A DNA stretch of 45,243 bases from an uncultured Bacteroidales bacterium (GTDB lineage: Bacteria > Bacteroidota > Bacteroidia > Bacteroidales > P3), in NCBI GenBank assembly GCA_937884485.1, contig CALGCG010000098.1, positions 1 to 45,243 of the forward strand, read 5' to 3'. Under the pieces are notes generated by a model, which was not told where the DNA came from, searched no databases, and saw only the letters and a program-made list of their open reading frames with translations. The position numbers and the translations under genes are program-made. Below, piece by piece: positions 26,379-34,682 of this stretch; position 1 is the first letter of the stretch, and each line of letters starts with the position of its first letter.

Positions 26379-27055
26379 AAAGAGTATTAGTGATAGCCGC
26401 ACATCCCGATGACGAGGTTCTAGGTATGGGTGGAACAATTGCAAAATTAGTTAAGGAAGGCTGTGTGGTGGATGTTTTGATTGTGACGGACGGCAGTTCG
26501 TCACAATACCGCGATTCTGACCATTTGGCTGAAATTATCGAATCCAAAAAAATAGAAACGAGAAACTGTGCTGATGTGTTGGGTGTTCGTGACATTTATT
26601 ATGGCGGTTTACCCGACATGAAACTGGATTGCACACCGCATATTGACATCAACCAATCAGTCGAAAAAGTGGTTGACAAAGTGCATCCAGACATGGTATT
26701 TACACACTTTTGGGGTGATGTGAACCGCGACCATCAGGAAGTGTATAAAAGCACATTGGTTGCAGTTCGACCCGTGATGGGTCAGGTCGTGAAGGAACTA
26801 TATTGCTACCGTGTGCCGTCGTCAACGGAATGGACACCCAATAAGGCTGACACCATGTTTATGCCTAATTGTTTTGTGGATATTGAGCAGTATGCCGAGC
26901 AGAAATGTAAGGCATTCGCCTGCTATTCAACCGAGTTGCGCGAGTATCCCCACCCCCGCTCAGTGCAGTATTTGCAAGAGAGTGACAAGGCAGCTGGGTT
27001 GCGGGTGGGCATGTTGGCCGCAGAGGAATTTATAATACTACGTAAATTGGTGTAA
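26375..27055 (+). CDS. PIG-L/LmbE-family deacetylase
   Basis: A 226-residue zinc-dependent deacetylase. AAHPDDE (8-14) gives H10 and D12/D13, and HFWGDVNRDH gives H111 and H120 as further zinc/active-site residues. Members remove N-acetyl groups from GlcNAc-containing substrates. In this locus it would free an amino group on a sugar, which could then be re-acylated by one of the GNAT-like enzymes. It is coupled by a 4-bp overlap to the acetyltransferase gene and lies 2 bp before the initiating sugar transferase. Confidence 0.9.
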   Translation: MKRVLVIAAHPDDEVLGMGGTIAKLVKEGCVVDVLIVTDGSSSQYRDSDHLAEIIESKKIETRNCADVLGVRDIYYGGLPDMKLDCTPHIDINQSVEKVVDKVHPDMVFTHFWGDVNRDHQEVYKSTLVAVRPVMGQVVKELYCYRVPSSTEWTPNKADTMFMPNCFVDIEQYAEQKCKAFACYSTELREYPHPRSVQYLQESDKAAGLRVGMLAAEEFIILRKLV

Positions 27056-27057
27056 TC

Positions 27058-27693
27058 ATGTACGACTTTATCAAACGCTGTTTCGACCTGCTGTTTGCCG
27101 TCTTGTTTCTAATTGTGTTCAGCCCGGTTTACCTGCTGACTATCATCATCATCAAGATTGCAAGTCCAGGCCCTGCAATTTATAAGGCTGCTCGTGTAGG
27201 GAAAGGCGGACGGCTTTTTACATGTTACAAGTTCCGCTCCATGCGTGTGGATAGTGGCAAGGTAAGACTTACCACCTTGGAGAATGATGACCGCATCTTT
27301 CCTTTTGGCAAGTTCATCCGCAAAACCAAGATTGACGAGATGCCGCAGGTGGTCAACATTCTGAAAGGAGAAATGAGCGTGGTTGGTCCCCGCCCCGAGG
27401 ATAAGGAGAATGCCGACAAGGTATATGTAGGCGATTTTGTCCACATTATGGACGTGAAGCCAGGTTTAACTAGCATAGCAAGTTTGTATGACTACACCCA
27501 TGGTGAGTTGTTTGAGGATGAAGAGTCATACGAAAAGATCTTTATGCCAAAGAAATTGAGGTTGGAATTGTATTATGTCAACCACCGTTCTTTTTGGTAC
27601 GACTTAGTGCTGATACTGAAAACCACATGGCTGATTATATTGAAGACTTGCGGGAAGAAAGCGTTTGAGGAGCCGAAAGAACTTGCTCTTTGA
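27058..27693 (+). CDS. Initiating sugar-1-phosphate transferase (bacterial sugar transferase family)
   Basis: A 211-residue phosphoglycosyltransferase. The N-terminal membrane hairpin is at about 10-35, followed by YKAARVGKGGRLFTCYKFRSM, the catalytic acidic pair in KIDEMPQ and VGPRPEDKE. It lacks the long multi-spanning N-terminal part of WcaJ/WbaP, so it is the minimal PglC-like type. It attaches the first sugar phosphate to undecaprenyl phosphate and thereby starts each repeat unit. It is only 2 bp after the PIG-L gene and ends the tight operon. Confidence 0.92.
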   Translation: MYDFIKRCFDLLFAVLFLIVFSPVYLLTIIIIKIASPGPAIYKAARVGKGGRLFTCYKFRSMRVDSGKVRLTTLENDDRIFPFGKFIRKTKIDEMPQVVNILKGEMSVVGPRPEDKENADKVYVGDFVHIMDVKPGLTSIASLYDYTHGELFEDEESYEKIFMPKKLRLELYYVNHRSFWYDLVLILKTTWLIILKTCGKKAFEEPKELAL

Positions 27694-27754
27694 TGATTGA
27701 GAGCTGATGTATGATAATTTGTTAGCTTCGTAGCTTAATGGCTTAATAGTTGGG

Positions 27755-28828
27755 ATGGGAAATCTATTGTTGGAAATACTTAATACGACCTTGCAAAAGA
27801 GGCCGCTGGATGAGGAAGCTGTAAAAGAGGCTACTGAAGCCGAATGGCAGCGGTGCTTCGACTTGGCATTGGAGCAGCAGTTGCTGGCTATGACCTTCCC
27901 TTCGATGGCGGCTCTACCCCAGGAACAGCGCCCATCCTTTTTGTTGTGGTCGAAATGGATGGTTTACGCTCAAAATATTGCAGCGCATTCGCAACACAAG
28001 CGCGAGGTGGTGATGAGGATTAGTGGGTGGCTGGCTGAAGAAGGCCTCTCTACGATAATTATAAAAGGGTTCTCTTTGGCGGTGCTTTACCCTCAGCCCG
28101 AGTTGCGTGAAAGTGGCGACATTGACATCTATTCCGGTGAAGATTATGCTGCGGTGAACGCTTGTCTCGAGAAGCACGGCTTACAGGTAGGACGGGCTGA
28201 CGGCCATCATGTCCATATCAATATCGACGGCATCTCTGTGGAGCACCATTTCGCCCTACACAACAGCAGGGTGAAAAAAGGTATGGAAGGACCGACGGAA
28301 GTTCTGCAGCGGCTGGCTGCCACAGACCGCAGACCCACCTCGCTGCCAGGCATATGTTTCCCTAATCCCACATTCACGGCACTGTTCACGGCATGGCATG
28401 CACACAAACATTTTCTGGCAGAAAAGATTGAGCTGCGCCACGTGATTGACTGGGCACTATCTTTAAAGCAACTTTCGGGCTCGGAGGCACGGATGGTGCA
28501 AGAAGTGAAGTGCGGCAGCCCGTGGGGCCGTTTTGCCGACACGCTTACGACCATCGCCATACATAGGCTGCAGTTGCCCACGGATTGGTTCCCGCAGATG
28601 GAGGTGAAAGCAGCCTCGGAAATCAATTCCGAACTGGAGCAGAGAGTGTGGGACGACATAATGAGTTCTGGACATACGGCACACGGCCGCACCTCGAGTC
28701 ACCGCCGCCTAAACATCGCCCGCCGCACGCTTCAGAACCGCTGGAAATTTGCTGCCTACGCAGACATGAGCGCAGAACGGTTCCTATGGAAAGAGTTCAT
28801 TGGCTACTTAAGGAATAGAAAAGCATGA
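27755..28828 (+). CDS. Nucleotidyltransferase-fold protein (PF14907-like)
   Basis: A 357-residue protein of the uncharacterised nucleotidyltransferase group common in Bacteroidales polysaccharide loci. The motif is IIIKGFSLAVLYPQPELR then SGDIDIY at about 107-131, where GDID supplies the metal-binding aspartates. The partner HINIDG...VEHHFAL and AWHAHKHFL segments are also typical. Substrate and role are unknown. The gene is more GC-rich than those before it. It overlaps the WbuC-like cupin by 4 bp (ATGA), so the two are cotranscribed. Confidence 0.75.
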   Translation: MGNLLLEILNTTLQKRPLDEEAVKEATEAEWQRCFDLALEQQLLAMTFPSMAALPQEQRPSFLLWSKWMVYAQNIAAHSQHKREVVMRISGWLAEEGLSTIIIKGFSLAVLYPQPELRESGDIDIYSGEDYAAVNACLEKHGLQVGRADGHHVHINIDGISVEHHFALHNSRVKKGMEGPTEVLQRLAATDRRPTSLPGICFPNPTFTALFTAWHAHKHFLAEKIELRHVIDWALSLKQLSGSEARMVQEVKCGSPWGRFADTLTTIAIHRLQLPTDWFPQMEVKAASEINSELEQRVWDDIMSSGHTAHGRTSSHRRLNIARRTLQNRWKFAAYADMSAERFLWKEFIGYLRNRKA

Positions 28829-29220
28829 ACGTCATAGACAAAAACCTGCTCGACGATGTTTCTGCTCAGGCCAAGACTTCACCCCGCTTGCGGATGAATT
28901 TCAATTTCCATCAGTCGCTGGAAGATAAGTGCCATCGTATGCTTAATGCAGTGGAGCCAGGAACAGACATACCAATCCACAGGCATCCAGATAAAGATGA
29001 ATCATTTGTTATTCTCCGTGGCAAAGTGAGGTCGACAACATACAACGACGATGGCTCTATAATAGAGAGTGTCGTACTTTGTGCTGAGGATGGTGTTTAT
29101 GGTGTGGATATTCCCAAGAATGTGTGGCATAAACTCGAAGCCATAGAATCAAGTGTAATCTTCGAGTGCAAAGAAGGTCAGTATGTGGAGCATGAGGAAG
29201 AAGGGTTTTTGAAGTGTTGA
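28825..29220 (+). CDS. WbuC-family cupin-fold metalloprotein
   Basis: A 131-residue cupin of the WbuC family, usually at the end of O-antigen/capsule loci. Marks: IPIHRHPDKDESFVIL with H52/H54 and E59 as metal ligands, GKVRSTTYNDDGSI, and DIPKNVWHKLEA with H107. Function is unclear; the family is proposed to have an enzymatic or binding role in glycan synthesis. Its 3' part (29101-29177) is identical over 77 bp to a degenerate second copy at 32989-33065. Confidence 0.85.
   Translation: MNVIDKNLLDDVSAQAKTSPRLRMNFNFHQSLEDKCHRMLNAVEPGTDIPIHRHPDKDESFVILRGKVRSTTYNDDGSIIESVVLCAEDGVYGVDIPKNVWHKLEAIESSVIFECKEGQYVEHEEEGFLKC
29101..29177. repeat. 77-bp perfect repeat, copy A (in cupin gene)
   Basis: This segment of the intact cupin gene is identical to 32989-33065. 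The two copies flank the ATPase/TOPRIM and HEPN genes. Sequence outside the 77 bp is related but diverged on both sides. Confidence 0.85.
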
Positions 29221-29227
29221 GTTGACA

Positions 29228-29347
29228 ATGTGTGACCTGGAGGACTTCTCCTCGGGTGCCGTTTGTATGGTAGTGGCCAGCGATGTGTATTTGAAGGAGG
29301 ATTTCATCAGAGATTATCAAGAGTTTCTTGAGTTCAGGAATAGTTAG
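29228..29347 (+). pseudogene. Remnant of FdtA/QdtA-type sugar ketoisomerase
   Basis: A short open stretch of 39 codons reads DLEDFSSGAVCMVVASDVY then KEDFIRDYQEFLEF. This matches the C-terminal end of the WxcM-like/FdtA family of dTDP-keto-hexose isomerases (typically 'nFSsGavclVlaSd.Y.e.DYIRdYdeFl'). The first about 100 residues of the domain are missing, so it is a fragment. It begins 7 bp after the cupin stop. Confidence 0.65.
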
Positions 29348-29447
29348 CATATAATATCTTACCGCTTACGGATTAGATGATATTTAACCGCAAAGAAAAG
29401 GGAAATACATCCGAATCACCAGAATAATTGCCGCATAAATTAAAACT

Positions 29448-30896
29448 ATGCCAATACGTACAATTAATCAAACATTAGATACCGTTACATTTCATAAGCT
29501 GAAGCACCTTCGAGACTTGGAGATAGACTTCACCGGTTGTAATGTGACTGGGATTTTTGGCGTTAATGGATGTGGAAAGTCTTCGATACTTCATGCGCTG
29601 GCTTGTTTTTACAGGTCATTGAACGCTGGCTCTGAGACCAACTATTTCACGCGGTTCTTTAAAAGGGTGAATGCTGAGGCTTGGGCAGACAGTAGAATGA
29701 TGGCGAGCTTCACTGTAAACGGTACTACAAGAACACTCGTTTATAGAAAAGGAGTTGACCGTTGGATTCCAAGATTGGAAAACAAACCGCAACGCGACAC
29801 ATATTATGTCGGTATTGACAGTTGTGTTCCCGCCATTGAAAAGGAACCTTGGTCGAGAACAAGTTTCCACATGGCCAATCGTGGAAATATTGACCATCAC
29901 GATGAAGTGATTGCGGCATTCTCGAATATCATGTGCCGCACCTACTCGGCTGCTGAACGTGAGGCATTTCTCAAGAGAAACTATACACGAGTCAGACTTC
30001 AGGATAACACTTCTTATACATCGCTGTCAATGGGGGCTGGTGAACAACGGCTGCTGCAAATTATTGAACTTCTATATAGTATCCCTGACTATTCTTTGAT
30101 TCTTATTGACGAATTGGACTTGACACTTCATACACTTGCACTGAACCGTTTGGTTGATTTGATAGTTCATCTTTCTGATGAGAAACATTTGCAGGTTGTA
30201 TTCACTTCTCATCGCGAAGAACTGACCAGAAGGGGTGACATCAACGTTAGGCATATTTGGCGACCTGCCAATGTTGAGCAAACTTTCTGCCTTGACCATA
30301 CTACACCTGCATGTCTTTGCCGACTTACAGGACATATGGAAAAACAGTATGAGGTTTATGTGGAGGATATGTTGGCATCATGCATTGTGAAAGAAGTTTT
30401 GAAAGACGCAGGCATTCTGAACTATACCAAAGTGATTATATTTGGCGATGCTGGGAATGCATTTACCATTGCGGCAGGATTGGAGTTGCAAGGTGCTATT
30501 GACAATAACAAGCTGATTTTGTTGGATGGCGACGTTTACAGAACGGATGAGGAACGGCTTCGGCAGATGAAAAAGAAAATTGGAGGCAACGAGGCTGGAA
30601 AAGAGGCTGTCAGGAATCATGCATTGTCCGTAATGAAGCAACTTCATTTGCCCGACGGTGAACAGCCAGAGCATTACATTTGGACTTTGTTGAAGACAAA
30701 ACAAGGCGATTTGGCAGATTTCGCCAATCAGGTGAACCAGTCACCTGATGACAAGCATCATTACTTGTATGATATCTATGAAATGCAAGGTGAAGACAAG
30801 ATGACATACTATAGAAATGTGGTTCAGAGTATTAAGGACGATGCTGCATGGGGTGGCTATGTCAGTGAAATAACCAACTGGATAGCGTATTTATAA
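29448..30896 (+). CDS. AAA15/ABC-type ATPase with C-terminal TOPRIM-like domain (OLD-like)
   Basis: A 482-residue protein. N-terminal ATPase: Walker A GVNGCGKSS (38-46), signature SMGAGEQR (194-201), Walker B LILIDELD (217-224), and TSH (253-255) as switch histidine. The segment from about 300 looks like a TOPRIM domain: VEDMLA with E306 and LLDGD with D360 and D362. This order is that of OLD-family nucleases and related ATPases in defence systems such as Gabija and PARIS. The long coiled-coil insert of SMC/Rad50 is absent. It lies 8 bp before the HEPN-like gene, so they form a two-gene operon. A defence role is inferred from the pairing. Confidence 0.75.
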   Translation: MPIRTINQTLDTVTFHKLKHLRDLEIDFTGCNVTGIFGVNGCGKSSILHALACFYRSLNAGSETNYFTRFFKRVNAEAWADSRMMASFTVNGTTRTLVYRKGVDRWIPRLENKPQRDTYYVGIDSCVPAIEKEPWSRTSFHMANRGNIDHHDEVIAAFSNIMCRTYSAAEREAFLKRNYTRVRLQDNTSYTSLSMGAGEQRLLQIIELLYSIPDYSLILIDELDLTLHTLALNRLVDLIVHLSDEKHLQVVFTSHREELTRRGDINVRHIWRPANVEQTFCLDHTTPACLCRLTGHMEKQYEVYVEDMLASCIVKEVLKDAGILNYTKVIIFGDAGNAFTIAAGLELQGAIDNNKLILLDGDVYRTDEERLRQMKKKIGGNEAGKEAVRNHALSVMKQLHLPDGEQPEHYIWTLLKTKQGDLADFANQVNQSPDDKHHYLYDIYEMQGEDKMTYYRNVVQSIKDDAAWGGYVSEITNWIAYL

Positions 30897-30904
30897 GCCT
30901 TACA

Positions 30905-32821
30905 ATGGAAGCACATATACGAGAAATATTGGGTTTACCATATAAAAATATCTATTCTTATTGGCAGCATTACTGGAGACATTGCATTGATGAGCTCACG
31001 GACAAAGATAATGTCAGTTTCAGAATAATGGGTCCGAGAATGTTGCTGAAAGATCTTATTGAAGAACTGGAAGGACATGGATTGTCAAACCAAGATAACA
31101 TATCTTATTTTAAGGCTCAGATTGGCCAACTGGATAAAGATGATGTTGTGTTTCATTCGTTGTGTCATCCAATAACTGTATGTTTACTTCAAAGGCTAAG
31201 CTGCAAAGTTAATAAGGATTCAAGTATTCTTTTATGCAAGAAAATTTTGAATACGATTGTTGTTAAACGATACTTCACACTTATAGTTGATTGGCTTGCA
31301 AAAACTATTGACGAGACCTCTGAAAATAATATTGATAGCAGAAAGAAAATAAATGATGTCACACATCTGGTGATAGCTGAATACATCGCAGAAGGTTTTG
31401 TTCTTGACGAACTAAAAAAATACGCCACTGATATACCAGGATTAGCAATAGCTGAGGGCGGAATTGTTATGGCAGCACCGCCTGTGTATGAATCGTTAAA
31501 ACAATCAGATTACTCTTCAGAGGTAGAATATTATGCAGCCATCTCTGATTGGGTAAAGAAAAGGGATGTATACAAGTGTTTGGATGTCCTAAAGTATCAC
31601 TATTATGATACACCAACAAATGCATTTTTTATTGTCAGGCTCAATGGACTGAAAGGGCAAATAGATGATTTTATCGGAGATATAAACATCTATTCTCCGA
31701 AAAAGAAAAGGTACATTACGGGCGAGTATTCTCTTTCCGATATTGAATCTGTAGTACAAGGCCGTGATTATGTAAATGCGGCAATCCCGATAGATTTTAG
31801 TGGTATTGACCGTGCAAAAGAATATGCCAAGAAAAAATTGGAGGAGGTTTTGGATCTACTTATGCTAACATATCAGACCAAATTGCCCATTACAGTTGCC
31901 ACAAACCTTTATGCTGTTGTGTCTGATGGTAACGAGATAAGCATGAGCGTTTCCAACAGGGGCAATGACCCAACAATGGCATCAAGGGATGAGATGATGC
32001 GTTATTTGGATGCGCTTGACCTTAATGATGTCAAGGGAGAGGGTTTCAAGTTCCTGACAAATAAACACGAGGTTTTGGAGTTTGGCCGAGGCGGCTTGAA
32101 AATTCGATTGAAGAATGCTGCACATTGGTATACGAAAGCTATTGCTGCTGAAAAAGATGTAGATGTTCTTTTATATAGCTGGTTTGCAATAGAGGGGTTG
32201 TTGAAAGTAGATGGTAAGACTCAATCAGAGATGGTGGACAGTTCCAATGATGCCAATTCGCTGAATGTAATTCAGGAATTTGTGACATCAATACTTGGCA
32301 AACAGTATTTTTATGGTTATTTGCGAGATATTTATGTGGATTTCTTGTATAAAACCAATCAATGCAATAACTATTATGACGTTAGTAAAGATGTAATCAG
32401 CAAGGCTGGTTTGAATCTGAAAACAGGTGATCATTATCGTGATGGTGATTTTCTGAACGAGATTCCTGCCATAATAGATTGCATCAACGACGATATTGTC
32501 AAGGACAAATTATCTGTTTTGCAGAATTTCTATCAAAACGATGGTGGCGTAAGGGAGTATGCAAGAAAGATTAGAAATGATTTGCTCATGATTTATCGCC
32601 TTCGAAATATGATTGTTCACAACGCGGCACTATCTTGTGTAAACATTGCTTTCTTTGCACGTGAAGCCATGTTTATTGCATTACGAGTGATTTGGTATGT
32701 TATAGAAAAGGCTGGGAAAGATAAGTGTATTGAGGAAATAGTTCTTGGTGCGAAAGTTGACTATCAAGTGTTTCTTGCCAACTTCGATGAAGAATTGAGA
32801 AAATTGAAGAATATGAAATAA
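30905..32821 (+). CDS. Large unknown protein with C-terminal HEPN-like RNase motif
   Basis: A 638-residue protein I do not recognise as a whole. The C-terminal about 230 residues look like a HEPN domain: helix WYTKAIAAEKDVDVLLYSWF AIEGLL (about 408-433), and YRLRNMIVHNA near 564-574, where R567-N-M-I-V-H572 is the RX4H motif of catalytic HEPN RNases. The N-terminal 400 residues are mixed alpha/beta without a motif I can name. It is 8 bp downstream of the ATPase/TOPRIM gene. The likely plan is an ATPase sensor regulating a toxic RNase; this is inference. Confidence 0.65.
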   Translation: MEAHIREILGLPYKNIYSYWQHYWRHCIDELTDKDNVSFRIMGPRMLLKDLIEELEGHGLSNQDNISYFKAQIGQLDKDDVVFHSLCHPITVCLLQRLSCKVNKDSSILLCKKILNTIVVKRYFTLIVDWLAKTIDETSENNIDSRKKINDVTHLVIAEYIAEGFVLDELKKYATDIPGLAIAEGGIVMAAPPVYESLKQSDYSSEVEYYAAISDWVKKRDVYKCLDVLKYHYYDTPTNAFFIVRLNGLKGQIDDFIGDINIYSPKKKRYITGEYSLSDIESVVQGRDYVNAAIPIDFSGIDRAKEYAKKKLEEVLDLLMLTYQTKLPITVATNLYAVVSDGNEISMSVSNRGNDPTMASRDEMMRYLDALDLNDVKGEGFKFLTNKHEVLEFGRGGLKIRLKNAAHWYTKAIAAEKDVDVLLYSWFAIEGLLKVDGKTQSEMVDSSNDANSLNVIQEFVTSILGKQYFYGYLRDIYVDFLYKTNQCNNYYDVSKDVISKAGLNLKTGDHYRDGDFLNEIPAIIDCINDDIVKDKLSVLQNFYQNDGGVREYARKIRNDLLMIYRLRNMIVHNAALSCVNIAFFAREAMFIALRVIWYVIEKAGKDKCIEEIVLGAKVDYQVFLANFDEELRKLKNMK

Positions 32822-32910
32822 TAAAAATGGAATATTTCTGAAAAATACAAATGGTTAAGAACATATTTTTGGTTGCACACTATCATTGGAGGATTATCCG
32901 ATAAGTTGAC

Positions 32911-33078
32911 GAAGTGAGAGTGACAACTAATAATGATGATGATAGTGGGATCGCCAGCGTAGCCATAGTCTAAGAAGATGGCATCTACGGTGTGGATATT
33001 CCCAAGAATGTGTGGCATAAACTCGAAGCCATAGAATCAAGTGTAATCTTCGAGTGCAAAGAAGGCCCGTATGTCCCG
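32911..33078 (+). pseudogene. Degenerate second copy of the WbuC-like cupin gene
   Basis: In one frame the sequence reads EVRVTTNNDDDS...IV, stop (TAA 32971-32973), EDGIYGVDIPKNVWHK and so on to KEGPYVPHD. This aligns with the cupin at 28825 from about KVRSTTYNDDGS onward. An internal stop, substitutions upstream and an altered tail show it is not functional. The segment 32989-33065 is identical to 29101-29177, far closer than the flanking parts. Confidence 0.8.
32989..33065. repeat. 77-bp perfect repeat, copy B (in cupin pseudogene)
   Basis: This is the second copy of the repeat at 29101-29177, in direct orientation and 3.9 kb away. It sits within the degenerate cupin copy. Confidence 0.85.
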
Positions 33079-33357
33079 CATGACCTTTTCGTAAGAGCGA
33101 GCGCAGAGAATACGTGTTTTTTTGCCGAGCCGCAGAAAAGTGAACGAAGTTAGGAAGAAGGAATCCTTAGTTAAAAGTGAAAAATGAAGAGTTAATAGAT
33201 GTCTGATGGTTGAAGTCTGAAGGCTGAGGTTATGACATAAAATTAATGTGTGGGGTTGGAGGAGGAAAGGTCTGCCAGGATTAAGGAACTGCTTACATTA
33301 GTGGAGGATAATAAACGAAAGAGTCAATGGGCGTAAATAGTTATTAATTGTAGATAG

Positions 33358-34290
33358 ATGAAACCAATTGATTTTAGCCAAATGCTAAAGGGAGTGCCGG
33401 CAAAATATGGCTCCAATCTAAGTGTGAAGATTGGGAATCCCCCTAAGCTAAAAACAAGGGAAAGTTTCTGCATGTGGTCTGATTTGTTGGGCTTTGGGAA
33501 TATATATTCGAATAATAATTGGAATCTCAACGATAAACAGAAACGTGAGGTTTACGACAGGCTTGTTGCTGCACATAGTGCAGTATTATATTTTAGTACG
33601 CCATTTGAGAGGAACATGATCTTGAATGATGGTATTGCAAAAGTTTATATGCTTGATGATGGTGTTTTTGGTAAAGGTGAAATTAATTCAATTTCAATAT
33701 ATTTTCGACACTGTATTGAGTTACACATGACAATTACACAGACAGAAAAAGCCTATGGCCTTCCAGGATGTCGTTCCGTGATAGCATTTGGAGAGAATAT
33801 TGAATATCTGGCGGAGGAAGTGAAGTTTGATGACTATGTTATGAACTACACTAAACCTGAAGGACACGAAATTAGTTCCATTGCTGAACGTATTGGAAAT
33901 CCAACTATAATATATAATCCTAAGGAATTGCAAATGAATACAGCATTCTCCAAGGCATATATTTTAGAAAGCGGAGGCTCAAAAGCGGGACTTCCAGGTA
34001 ATAACTTTTATATTGACCAATCAGCTATAAATGCGGTAATCACGTATGGTGAGAAGAAAGGTATGGTTCATGTTTGGCAGGAGTTGGAAAATGAATTACG
34101 TCTGCTGATTCCATATGAAAAAGATGGTTTAAATGAGGTGGTTATAGGTTTCGCCTTTGATAAGAATGTAATTACTCCAAAAGTTGGGAAATATTCTACG
34201 AGGGTGTATAAACTGCTCAAGTTGTTTCCCTACGATGAACCAGTGAATGAATTCTGTTTTGATTTGTCTGGAAACCTGATGGGTGATTAA
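33358..34290 (+). CDS. Unknown protein, possible class III cyclase-like fold
   Basis: A 310-residue protein of no family I can name with certainty. The layout resembles class III nucleotide cyclase-like proteins: WSDLLGFGN with D42 and F46 (compare FxDixGFs), ILNDGIA with D91 (compare GDxi.A), and LPGCRSVIAFGE at 136-146 (compare vRgGIayGe). The helix between (YFRHCIELHMTITQ) also fits. If real, D42 and D91 could bind metal, though the second is less typical. It starts an operon of six closely spaced genes; the next ATG is 12 bp on. It may make or bind a nucleotide signal, or may be an inactive relative. Confidence 0.4.
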   Translation: MKPIDFSQMLKGVPAKYGSNLSVKIGNPPKLKTRESFCMWSDLLGFGNIYSNNNWNLNDKQKREVYDRLVAAHSAVLYFSTPFERNMILNDGIAKVYMLDDGVFGKGEINSISIYFRHCIELHMTITQTEKAYGLPGCRSVIAFGENIEYLAEEVKFDDYVMNYTKPEGHEISSIAERIGNPTIIYNPKELQMNTAFSKAYILESGGSKAGLPGNNFYIDQSAINAVITYGEKKGMVHVWQELENELRLLIPYEKDGLNEVVIGFAFDKNVITPKVGKYSTRVYKLLKLFPYDEPVNEFCFDLSGNLMGD

Positions 34291-34302
34291 TTTTTGCTAA
34301 AA

Positions 34303-34668
34303 ATGATAATAGGAGAGGATACATATATGCATGTACACGGTTTTGATGACCGTGAGATTCAACGTATGCGTGATTATTTGCTAGGGGCAGTTCAGGTTTG
34401 GTGCCGTGACAGGCATGGAGAGTGGTTCGCAGCAAGAGACCTACTTGGCGGTGCAAACTACTTCTGGCAGGGGACACCGTTAATGAGGCTATATGACTAT
34501 TATATGGTACAAAGTGACGGGGATGATGAGTATTCTGTGAGGCAAGCAGGTCGGGCTGCTGGTCATTTACTAAAACGAGTTTTAGTTGAGGATACCAAAA
34601 GAACTTATGAAACACGTCAAGGATTTACAAGAGAATATCGTTGGGTTGGTGAAGAAATGTTAGGATAG
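34303..34668 (+). CDS. Small unknown protein
   Basis: A 121-residue protein I do not recognise. It is rich in Arg, Trp, Tyr and acidic residues (WCRDRHGEWF, TREYRWVGEE) and has no signal peptide or membrane segment. ATG 34303 is preferred to a TTG at 34294. It lies between the cyclase-like gene and the methyltransferase with gaps of 12 and 14 bp, so it is probably a component of the same system. Confidence 0.6.
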   Translation: MIIGEDTYMHVHGFDDREIQRMRDYLLGAVQVWCRDRHGEWFAARDLLGGANYFWQGTPLMRLYDYYMVQSDGDDEYSVRQAGRAAGHLLKRVLVEDTKRTYETRQGFTREYRWVGEEMLG

Positions 34669-34682
34669 AATAGGGAATTACT

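Larger units (their letters stand above)
32822..33357. other. Gene-free region holding a degenerate cupin copy
   Basis: There is no intact gene. The middle holds a broken WbuC-like copy (32911-33078), listed separately. Further on are words such as 'gaacgaagttaggaag' and 'gtaagagcgagcgcag', which resemble the intergenic debris at 42010-42090 and 181-260. Near 33270-33340 a short frame reads RIKELLTLVEDNKRKSQWA then stop, perhaps a gene tail of unknown origin. No promoter matching TAnnTTTG was found for the next gene. Confidence 0.55.

Noticed and set aside
27914..28702. Several open frames on the minus strand opposite the PF14907-like gene
   Set aside because: They overlap each other and a well-supported + strand gene, and their translations have no recognisable domain.
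33270..33340. Similarity between short frames near 33270 (RIKELLTLVEDNKRK) and 39845 (MFQELLALCEQYKHK)
   Set aside because: The shared pattern is only about a dozen residues of common helical type and could be chance; not enough to call a repeat or gene remnant pair.
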